A DNA stretch of 64,000 nt, from NCBI GenBank assembly GCA_037501455.1, contig CM074856.1, forward strand, positions 88,796,001 to 88,860,000. The letters run 5' to 3'. Made by a program: the position numbers and the translations under genes. Each line of letters starts with the position of its first letter. Position 1 is the stretch's first letter. The notes under the pieces were generated by a model, which was not told the origin of the DNA, ran no database searches, and was given only the letters and a program-made list of their open reading frames with translations. This DNA is from Lantana camara. Lineage: Eukaryota; Streptophyta; Magnoliopsida; Lamiales; Verbenaceae. Shown here piece by piece: positions 55,267-64,000 of the stretch.

Positions 55267-57165
55267 CACCTTGCAAGGCCTATTTCTAATTGGTCTTCGT
55301 ATTACGAATTAGGTAGAAATTCTTAGATTTTGATGCGATTGAGTATTCATGAGGTTTTTAGAAATCTAAGAAAAATTGAATCTGTGTTTTTCCTAAAATT
55401 CCTAAAAAAAAAAAAAATGTTTTCTGAAAACTTTTGATTAAATTGTTTTGAATCAAACTTAATTAAATCGTGTTTTTAATTTTGGATTGATTTGAGTTTT
55501 TGAGAAACTGCAAAAAATTACGAAATCGCGTTACGAGAACGCCTCGCGCAAGCGCCTAGCGCCTGCTGGCAAGCGCCACCCATCCCTCCCACCCCGCCTA
55601 AAATAGGTGCGCGCGACATGCGCAAGGGCTGCGCGCTGGCAGCTTCTACTGCTGGCTACGCACCACGCTGGCGCGTGGGTCCGTCTTTGGGGCTCGTTTT
55701 CGTGTTTCGTTTTTGATCCGATTCCAATTTAATTTTTCAGGATATAAAATTTGTTATATTAAAATTAATATTATTTTTGAAATAATTTTAAAATTAGGAT
55801 TTTGAGAAATTAAAACGGATTTAATTTTTGGAAAAATTACACTTATTATCTTCGAAAAAATGAAGAGATAAAATTATTGATTTTCAGAAATTTATTGGAA
55901 TTTTATTGGTTTAATATTTCTTGGATTATTGGAAAAGGCTCATGAACAAGAATTGCATCTAAGTCGTGTTTTAAGCTATTAGAGCTTAAAGTGAGAATTT
56001 TAATTTATTGGTAAATTTAAATTCTTGCAATTTATGTTTGTTAAGTGATCATGGGTTTTAGTCTTGTGATAATTTAATTTATGCAAATGAATGGTTTAAA
56101 TCTGGGGTTGGAGCCCCATAGTTGCGTTTTTCAATTGAGATCGGTACCCCACTTATGTGCGTACTATTATATGTTTATTATGTGGCTTTCCATATTACTG
56201 TTTTTGAGGCCGGGGTATGCCCCATGTATTTGTCTATGGCCAATATGAAGATTGAGTCATATTATTTTATGCAATGAGAGTAGATTATAGGAAAGTGAGG
56301 TTTTCTATCTTACTTTGAAGATTTGCACCTATGGAGTAAGATGGATCCACTGAACAAGTAACATGGAGGCTATAAAGTGAAGACCCCTCAAATTGTTAGG
56401 GAGGGTTTCTATTATTGTAATAGATAGGGCATCGTTTTATTTCCAATTCCCTTATGTGATTTAAACTGTTTTATGTGGCATGTATGTTAGAACTTGTGAT
56501 TGTGGAGTGGCTCCCACATATCACACAAAAGATAGGTAGAACCCATGATCATCTCATGTTAGTATCATGCTAGGACATGTTATCTGCTATGTGCTTGTGT
56601 GAAACGCATTTAAGTTGTACTTGCATTAATCAAGTCTAATTAAAATGGATAACATATATGTTGGTGAGGTCGAACCAGACAACTCTCCATTTAAATTGAA
56701 AATTCCCTTAAAAATATTAAGCTAATTTCAGAAAATAGGTGTTTAATTTGAGGTGCAAACTTTGAATTAAATTCATAGAATTCCATCAATAGGATTTAAG
56801 TTCCATAAGGGGAAGCTAGTTGTTGTCCATGCGTCGTGGGGTGACTATGTGAAACCTATTAGTTCTTGGTTTCATAACTGATCATTCTAAATGATCAATA
56901 TTTCATGATCATTTTTGGTGAGGGCGATGGTCGCGAGTCGTGGGTCGTTTAAACTAAGTTTTGATCATGAACTTATGGTTGATGGGTCTAGCTTGACGAC
57001 TAAGTAAATTTGGATGTCACACGAGTCGTGGGTCCATATTGAAATATAGGTGATGCAAAAACATTACTAAGAATTTCATAGTGTTGGAATTGGTAAGTTG
57101 TACCTACCTTAGGCTTTATTTAGAATGGCCACGAGTCGTGGCTTTGAGGTAAAGCTAACAGAGGA
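55267..57165 (+). other. copia-D leader in unit 1
   Basis: Homologous to the copia-A leader (17353-19215), including a GC-rich island (55540-55690) and shared blocks such as GTGGAGTGGCTCCCACATATCAC (about 56502). Similarity ends just after the fourth hairpin, where the gag-like fragment begins; copia-D gag is absent. No ORF. Confidence 0.75.
56827..57142 (+). other. Four-hairpin array in copia-D leader, unit 1
   Basis: CCATGCGTCGTGG at 56827, a TCGCGAGTCGTGGG copy near 56931, CACACGAGTCGTGGG near 57019, and GCCACGAGTCGTGGC at 57128-57142, a perfect 6-bp stem with AGT loop. Counterparts: unit 2 from 59981 to 60297 (copy 4 has loop AGC) and unit 3 from 63124 to 63439. Confidence 0.65.
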
Positions 57166-57864
57166 CACTGACAACGGAGGAATAGAGGACTTGCAAGCTA
57201 ACCAAGGACGATTTTAGAGACACCCAGAACTGTCTCTTCGATCTCTCGGAGGGGTTCTCAAACTGGGTTCCCTATGCGGTGGAGACTGTAGGCCCCCCCC
57301 CCCCCCCCTGACGGCGTAACTCCGTTGGATTATATCAGGTGTTGGTGTTTCACGGTTTCAGGTATCCCTTCGGGGTATTGGTGTTGGATTTCCTCCAACA
57401 CTTCAATCTATGCCCAGCCTAGTTGGTGCCCAACTCGATCGCATTACTACACAGTATGATCATTATAGTTCGATGCCTCGGGTTCGTTCCCCAGATCGAG
57501 GACCTTAGCTAATTTTTCACGCTCAACAATTCAGTCAAGTCCGGGCCCGGGTACTATTATTTGCAGGCCAAGGCGAGTTGTAAGATTGTCGACATCCCGA
57601 CCTCCTCAAACGGCAAGGGTTGGAAAGAGAAGTTCTTTTTCTTGGACTGTCTGATGTCCTTCCCATTCCGCACTACCTGGTCTAATTCTGAGCCCAAGAG
57701 ACTACCTCGTTCACGTCGATCGTGGCTCTGTTAGAACTTTCAAGCCTTGATCGATCTAGGGGAACCCGAGCCCAAATACATGACACAGACCAGGCAATTG
57801 GTCGAGGCAGGCTTGGTCACGGGGATGAGGTTGGCCAACTTCAGCTTTGGTACACCCCACTTTT
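57166..57864 (+). pseudogene. gag-like (PF04195-type) fragment, unit 1
   Basis: The forward frames read FRYPFGVLVLDFLQHFN, LVPNSIALL, then GPGYYYLQAKASCKIVD, SSNGKGWKEKFFFLD and FPFRTTW. This pattern (Y/F-P-hydrophobic, QLVPN, GWYYFQARxGCK, SSxKGWKxRFFFV, W) is typical of the plant putative gypsy-type protein domain PF04195 (recognised from memory). A TAA follows near 57510 and a TAG occurs in WLC-stop-NFQ near 57731. A run of 16 C at 57293-57308 shifts the frame relative to unit 2 (7 C). There is no start or neighbouring domain: a dead fragment from another retroelement. Confidence 0.7.
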
Positions 57865-58119
57865 TGTAGCACCCAACACACCAGGATGTCACATCCCCCG
57901 CACTGTAGTTCCGTCCACAAACAAAATGGAAAATCCATACATAAACTAAACGTACAGCGAACGGGTGAAAATATTAAAACCATCCTAACTCGGTGGGACT
58001 AACTCCGAAAACCATATAATCTGTACAATGCAAATCAGTGGAAGCATAACAAATATCATTAAGCGGAGGCTATTTACAACAAAAGTATACAATCTCCACA
58101 TATAACAATACATGTACAC
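57865..58119 (-). repeat. Minus-strand gypsy LTR end, unit 1
   Basis: On the minus strand it ends GCGGGGGATGTGACATC...GGGTGCTACA at 57865, the same terminal design as gypsy-1 and gypsy-4. The first 255 bp (from the 3' end) are present, then the sequence jumps to copia-D LTR at 58120. No primer-binding site lies beyond 57865, so it came from a solo or truncated LTR. Confidence 0.75.
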
Positions 58120-61100
58120 TAAACATAGAACTAGCATCCTCCCTATTTAGATCGTGATCGAGGTTGGTATGGACCACGTCTCTAGAGGGCTGCTTTCATG
58201 GTTTCTTCAAAGATTCGAAGGAGCTTGGGGACTTACCACTTGATGAGCGTTTTTGGGCGGCTAAAACGTGTTAAGTAAGTGTCGATTTAAATGAGTTTCT
58301 TGAAACCCTATGAATCTGGAAATAGGAATTGGAAGATTCAATCTTATTTTGGGAAATTTTTTTAAATTTCGCTGCGCCTTTCTTTCGTGTTTTCCTAACA
58401 AGTGGTATCAGAGCCATCTTGTAAGGCCTATTTCTGATTGGTCTTCGTATTACGAATTTGGTAGAAATTCTTAGATTTTGATGCGATTGAGTATTCATGA
58501 GGTTTTTAGAAATCTAAGAAAAATTGAATTTGTGTTTTTCCTAAAATTCCTAAACAAAAGAAATATTTTCTGAAAACTTTTGATTAAAATGTTTTGAATC
58601 ATTCTTTTTTAAATCACGTTTTTAATTTTGGATCGATTTGAGTTTTTGAGAAACTGTAAAAAATTACGAAATCACGTTACGAGAACACGAGGGTTGGACG
58701 TGCTAAAGTGTCGCATGCCTCGCACAAGTGCCTAGTGCCTGCCGGCAAGCGCCGCCCATACCTCCCACCACGCCTAAAACAACTGCGCGCTAGCAGCTTC
58801 TGCTGCTGGCTGCGCGCGACGGTGGCGTGCGGGTCCGTCTTTGGGGCTCGTTTTTGTGTTTCGTTTTTGATCGGATTCCAATTTAATTTTTCTGGATATA
58901 AAATTTGTTTTATTAAAATTAATATTATTTATGAAATAATTTTAAAATTGGGATTTTGACAAATTAAAACGGATTTAATTTTTTGAAAAATTACACTTAT
59001 TATTTTTGAAAAAAATGAAGAGACAAAATTATTGATTTTCAGAAATTAATTGGAATTTTATTGGTTTAATATTTCTTGGATTATTGGAAAAGGCTCATGG
59101 ACAAGAATTGCATCTAAGTCGTGTTTTAAGCTATTAGAGCTTAAAGCGAGAATTTTAATTTATTGGTAAATTTAAATTCTTGCAATTTATGCTTGTTAAG
59201 TGATCATGGGTTTTAGTCTTGTGATATTTTAATTTATGCACATGAATGGTTAAATCTGGGGTTGGAGCCCCATAGTTGCGTTTTTCAATTGAGATCGGTG
59301 CCCCACTTATGTGCGTACTATTATATGTTTATTATGTGGCTTTCCATATTACTGTTTTTGAGGCCGGGGTATGCCCCGTGTATTTATCTATGGCCAATAT
59401 GAAGATTGAGTCATATTATTTTATGCAAAGAGAGTAGATTATAGGAAAGTGAGGTTTTCTATTTTACTTTGAAGATTTGCACCTATGGAGTAAGATAGAT
59501 CCACTCAACAAGTAACATGGAGGCTATAAAGTGAAGACCCCTAAAATTGTTAGGGAGGGTTTCTATTATTGTAAATAGATAGGGCATCGTTTTATTTCCA
59601 ATTCCCTTATGTGATTTAAACTGTTTTATGTGGCATGTATGTTAGAACTTGTGATTGTGGAGTGGCTCCCACATATCACGCAAAAGATAGGTAGAACCCA
59701 TGATCATCTCATGTTAGTATCATGCTAGGACATGTTATCTGCTATGTGCTTGTGTGAAACGCATTTAAGTTGTACTTGCATTAATCAAGTCTAATTAAAA
59801 TGGATAACATATATGTCGGTGAGGTCGAACCGGACAACTCTCCATTTAAATTGAAAATTCCCTTAAAAATATTAAGCTAATTTCAGAAAATAGGTGTTTA
59901 ATTTGAGGTGCAAACTTTGAATTAAATTTATAGAATTCCATCAATAGGATTTAAGTTCAATAGGGGAAGCCAGTTGTTGTCCATGCGTCGTGGGGTGACT
60001 ATGTGAAACCTATTAGTTCTTGGTTTCATAACTGATCATTCTAAATGATCAATATTTCATGATCATTTTTGGTGAGGGCGATGGTCGCGAGTCGTGGGTC
60101 GTTTAAACTAAGTTTTGATCAAGAACTTATGATTGATGGGTCTAGCTTGACGACTAAGTAAATTTGGATGTCACACGAGTCGTGGGTCCATATTGAAATG
60201 TAGGTGATGCAAAAACATTACTAAGAATTTCATAGTGTTGGAATTGGTAAGTTGTACCTACCTTAGGCTTTATTTAGAATGGCCACGAGCCGTGGCTTTG
60301 AGGTAAAGCTAACAGAGGACACTGACATCGGAGGAATAGAGGACTTGCAAGCTAACCAAGGACGAGTTTAGAGACACCTAGAACTGTCTCTTCGATCTCC
60401 CGGAGGGGTTCTCAAACAGGGTTCCCTATGCAGTGGAGACTGTAGGCCCCCCCTGATGGCGTAACTCCGTTGGATTATATTAGGCGTCGGTGTTTCACGG
60501 TTTCAGGTATCCCTTCGGGGTATTGGTGTTGGATTTCCTCCAACACTTCAATCTATGCCCAGCCCAGTTGGTGCCCGACTCGATCGCATTACTACACAAT
60601 ATGATCATTATAGTTCGATGCCTCGGGTTCGTGCCCCAGATCGAGGACCTTAGCTAATTTTTCACGCTCAACAATTCAGTCATGTCTGGGCCAGGGTACT
60701 ATTATTTGCAGGCCAAGGCGAGTTGTAAGATTGTCGACATCCCGACCTCCTCAAACGGCAAGGGTTGGAAAGAGAAGTTCTTTTTCTTGGACTGTCTGAT
60801 ATCCTTCCCATTCCGCACTACCTGGTCTAGTTATGAGCCCAAGAGACTGCCTCGTTTGCGTCGATCGTGGCTCCGTTAGAACTTTCAAGCCTTGATCGAT
60901 ATGGGGGAACTCGAGCCCAAATACTTGACACAGACCAGGCACTTGGTCGAGGCAGGCCTGGTCACTGGGATGAGGTTGGCCAACTTCAGCTTTGGTACGC
61001 CCCACTTTTTGTAGCACCCAACACACCACGATGTCACATCCCCCGCACTGTAGTTCAGTCCACAAACAAAATGGAAAATCCATACATAAACTAAACGTAC

Positions 61101-61264
61101 AGCGAACGGGTGACAATAATAAAACCATCCTAACTCGGTGGGACTAACTCTGAAAACCATATAATCTGTACAATGCAAATCAGTGGAAGCATAACAAATA
61201 TCATTAAGCGGAGGCTATTTACAACAAAAGTATACAATCTCCACATATAACAATACATGTACAC
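58120..61264 (+). repeat. Tandem composite array, unit 2
   Basis: 3145 bp, collinear with unit 1 and closely similar. LTR end at about 58400, PBS 58403-58414, leader, hairpins 59981-60297, gag-like fragment to 61009 (TAG near 60877), minus-strand LTR end 61010-61264. The C run is 7 long (60447-60453). Confidence 0.9.
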
Positions 61265-63477
61265 TAAACATAGAACTAGCATCCTCCCTATTTAGATCGT
61301 GATCGAGGTTGGTATGGACTACTTCTCTAGAGGGCTGCTTTCATGGATTCTTGAAAGATTCGAAGGAGCTTGGAGACTTGCCGCTTGAAGAGTATTTTTG
61401 GGCGACTAAAACGTGTTAAGAAAGTGTCGATTTAAGTGAGTTCCTTGAAGCCCTATAAATCTGGAAATAGGAATTGCAAGATTCGATCTTGTTTTGGGAA
61501 ATTTTTTTAAATTTCGCTGCGTCTTTCTTTCGTGTTTCCCCAAAAAGTGGTATCAAAGCCACCTTGCAAGGCCTATTTCTGATTGGTCTTCGTATTACGA
61601 ATTTGGTAGAAATTCTTAGATTTTGATGCGATTGACAATTCGTGAGGTTTTCTGAAATCAAAGAAAAATTGAATCTGTGTTTTTCCTAAAATTCCTAAAA
61701 AAACAAAAATATTTTCTGAAAACTTTTGATTAAAATGTTTTGAATCAAACTTGATTAAATCGCATTTTTAGTTTTGGATCGATTTGAGTTGTTGAGAAAC
61801 TGCAAAAAATTACGAAATCACGTTACGAGAACACGAGGGTTGGACGTGTTAAAGTGTCGCACGCCTCGCACAAGTGCCTAGTGCCTGCCGACAAATGCCG
61901 CCCATACCTCCCACCACCCTAAAAAACCTGCGCGCAGGCAGCTTCTGCTGCTCGCTGCGCGACGCTGGCGAGCGGGTCCGTTTTTGGGGCTTATTTTTGT
62001 GTTTCATTTTTTATCCAATTCCAATTTAATTTTTCTGGATATAAAATTTATTTTATTAAAATTAATATTATTTTTGAAATAATTTTAAAATTGGGATTTT
62101 GAGAAATTAAAACGGATTTAATTTTTGGAAAAATTACAATTATTATTTTTGAAAAAAATGAAGAGATAAAATTATTGATTTTCAGAAATTAATTGGAATT
62201 TTATTGGTTTAATATTTCTTGGATTACTGAAAAAGGCTCATGAACAAGAATTGCATCTAAGTCGTGTTTTAAGCTAATAGAGCTTAAAGCGAGAATTTTA
62301 ATTTATTGGTAAATTTAAATTCTTGCAATTTATGCTTGTTAAGTGATCATGGGTTTTAGTCTTGTGATGTTTTAATTTATGCACATGAATGGTTTAAATC
62401 TGGGGTTGGAGCCCCATAGTTGCGTTTTGCAATTGAGGTCAGTGCCCCACTTATGTGCGTACTGTTATGTGTTTATTATGTGGCTTTCCATATTACTGTT
62501 TTTGAGGCCGGGGCATGCCCCATGTATTTGTCTATGGCCAGTATGAAGATTGAGTCATATTATTTTATGCAAAGAGAGTAGATTATAGTAAAGTGAGGTT
62601 TTCAATTTTACTTTGAAGATTTGCACCCATGGAGTAAGATGGATCCGCTCAACAAGTAACAAGGGGGCTATAAAGTGAAGACCCCTCAAATGGTTAGGGA
62701 GGGTTTCTATTATTGTAATAGATAGGGCATCGTTTTATTTCAAATTCCCTTATGTCAGTTAAACTGTTTTATGTGGCATGTATGTTAGAACTTATGATTG
62801 TGGAGGGGCTCCCACATATCACGCATAAGATAGGTAGAACCCATGATGATCTCATGTTAGTATCATGCTTGGACATGTTATCTGCTATGTGTTTTTGTGA
62901 AACGCATTTAAGTTGTACTTGCATTAATCAAGACTAATTAAAATGGATAACATATATATTAGTGAGGTCGAACCGGACAACTCCCCAGTTAAACCGAAAA
63001 TTCCATTAAAAATATTAAGCTGATTTAAAAAAATAGGTATTCAATTCGAGGTGCAAACTTTGAATTAAATTCATAGAATTCCATCAATAGGATTTAAGTT
63101 CAATAGGGGAAGCTAGTTGTTGTCCATGCGTCGTGGGGTGACTATGTGAAACCTATTAGTTCTTGGTTTCATAACTGATCATTCTAAATGATCAATATTT
63201 CATGATCATTTTATGGGAGGGTGATGGTCGTGAGTCTTGGGTCGTTTAAACTAAGTTTTGATCATGAACTTATGATTGATGGGTCTAGCTTAACGGCTAA
63301 GTAAATTTGGATGTCACACGAGTCGTGGGTCCATATTGAAAGATAGGTGATGCAAAAACAGTACTAAGAATTTCCCAATGTTGGAATTGGTAAGTTGTAC
63401 CTACCTTAGGCTTTATTTAGAATGGCCACGAGTCGTGGGTTTGAGGTAAAGCTAATAGAGGACACTGACATCATCGT

Positions 63478-63919
63478 GCCCAACTCGATCGCATTACTAC
63501 ACAGTATGTTCATTATAGTTTGATGCCTCGGGTTCGTGCCCCAGATCGAGGACCTTGGCTAATTTTTCAAGCTCAACAATTCAGTCAAGTCCGGGCCCGG
63601 GTACTATTATTTGCAGGCCAAGGCGAGTTGTAAGATTGTCGACATCCTTACCTCCTCAAACGGCAAGGGTTGGAAAGAGAAGTTCTTTTTCTTGGACTCT
63701 CTGATGTCCTTGCCATTCCGCACCACCTGGTCTAATTCTGAGCCCAAGAGACTGCCTCGTTTGCGTCGATCGTGGCTCCATCAGAACTTTCAAGCCTTGA
63801 TTGATCTGGGGGAACTCGAGCCCAAATACTTGACACGGACCGGGCACTTGGTCGAGGCAGGCCTAGTCACGGGGACGAGGTTGGCCAACTTCCGCTTTGG
63901 TAAGCCCAACTCTTTCTAG
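63478..63919 (+). pseudogene. gag-like (PF04195-type) fragment, unit 3
   Basis: Same domain as at 57166-57864 but truncated at its start. It keeps an open frame from MQAKASCK (63611) through SSNGKGWKEKFFFLD to 63919, reading through the place where units 1 and 2 have TAG (CAG here). It appears closer to the ancestral reading, though a TAA lies upstream near 63560. Confidence 0.65.
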
Positions 63920-64000
63920 CACCCAACACACCAGGATGCCACATCCCCGCACTGTAGTTCAGTGCACAAACAAAATGGAAAATCCATACATAAACTAAAC
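63915..64000 (-). repeat. Minus-strand gypsy LTR end, unit 3 (partial)
   Basis: Matches 57865-57949 and 61010-61094, with the terminal TGTAGC changed to TCTAGC. Continues past the window. Confidence 0.7.

Larger units (their letters stand above)
54972..58119 (+). repeat. Tandem composite array, unit 1
   Basis: A 3148-bp unit made of: copia-D LTR end (to 55252), PBS, leader (to about 57165), gag-like fragment (to 57864) and a minus-strand gypsy LTR end (57865-58119). The next unit begins with the same TAAACATAGAAC sequence at 58120. Only this unit continues leftward into native copia-D LTR. Confidence 0.9.
61265..64000 (+). repeat. Tandem composite array, unit 3 (cut by window end)
   Basis: Collinear with units 1 and 2 but lacks about 240 bp between GACACTGACATC (about 63474) and GTGCCCAACTCGATC, removing the C run and the first part of the gag-like fragment. 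LTR end mutated (CCCCAAAA), PBS TGGTATCAAAGC at 61548-61559. The window ends inside the minus-strand LTR part, so whether the array continues is unknown. Confidence 0.88.

Noticed and set aside
57293..57308. Run of 16 C as a biological feature
   Set aside because: Unit 2 has 7 C at the same site; homopolymer length is prone to slippage and assembly error, so no function is claimed.
57722..57949. ORFs overlapping the gag-like fragment and minus LTR end (also 57756-57983, 60751-61128, 60867-61094, 60885-61178)
   Set aside because: They cross the junction between unrelated pieces or lie antisense to the PF04195-type frame.

Overview
The window looks like intergenic heterochromatin of a flowering plant, probably a eudicot. 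It is AT-rich and built almost entirely of nested LTR retrotransposons; I see no host protein-coding gene, rRNA gene or tRNA gene. Every intact or near-intact primer-binding site matches the 3' end of plant initiator tRNA-Met (TGGTATCAGAGC). Five elements are bounded by LTRs, and four of these have both 5-bp target-site duplications (TSDs) inside the window. I name the families gypsy-1, gypsy-3, gypsy-4, copia-A/B/C and copia-D for use here only.

Layout, left to right. 1-4012: 3' part of a gypsy-1 element (integrase plus LTR). 4013-27363: a minus-strand gypsy-3 relative (gypsy-3b). Its leader is at 4013-4534 and its LTR is split into 4535-5392, 15121-15417 and 25289-27363 by two later insertions: gypsy-1b (5393-15120, complete, open gag-pol, LTRs differing at 2 sites, TSD CCGCA) and copia-A (15418-25288, TSD ATGAT, broken gag-pol). 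27364-29813: LTR of gypsy-4, interrupted by gypsy-3b. 29814-about 30795: old copia LTR fragment. About 30796-31283, resuming at 54434: a minus-strand LTR-like remnant. 31284-54433: gypsy-3a (TSD GGCTC), which holds copia-B (33441-41873, TSD GAGTG) in its 5' LTR and a minus-strand solo copia LTR (46234-48522, TSD TTATT) in its reverse transcriptase gene. About 54700-64000: a copia-D LTR end and leader fused to a gag-like fragment and a minus-strand gypsy LTR end, in three tandem 3.15-kb units, the last cut by the window edge.

How the parts work. Gypsy-1b is the only element with all cis sites and a continuous Gag-Pro-RT-RNaseH-IN polyprotein, so it alone could plausibly move by itself. The other coding regions carry nonsense codons, frameshifts or deletions.

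The most interesting signals are non-coding. (a) The long LTRs of three gypsy families share a candidate two-intron leader with a 42-73 nt middle exon. (b) Just upstream of the last acceptor is a hairpin whose sequence changes between families while pairing is kept, and which overlaps a possible branch point. (c) Different palindromes are reiterated inside the first candidate intron of two gypsy families and in the U3 of the copia LTRs. (d) The copia leaders carry four hairpins of the form CCRCG-AGU-CGUGG before gag, inside a candidate intron. (e) Gypsy-3a carries an extra pre-gag reading frame (coiled coil plus acidic tail) that gypsy-3b lacks.
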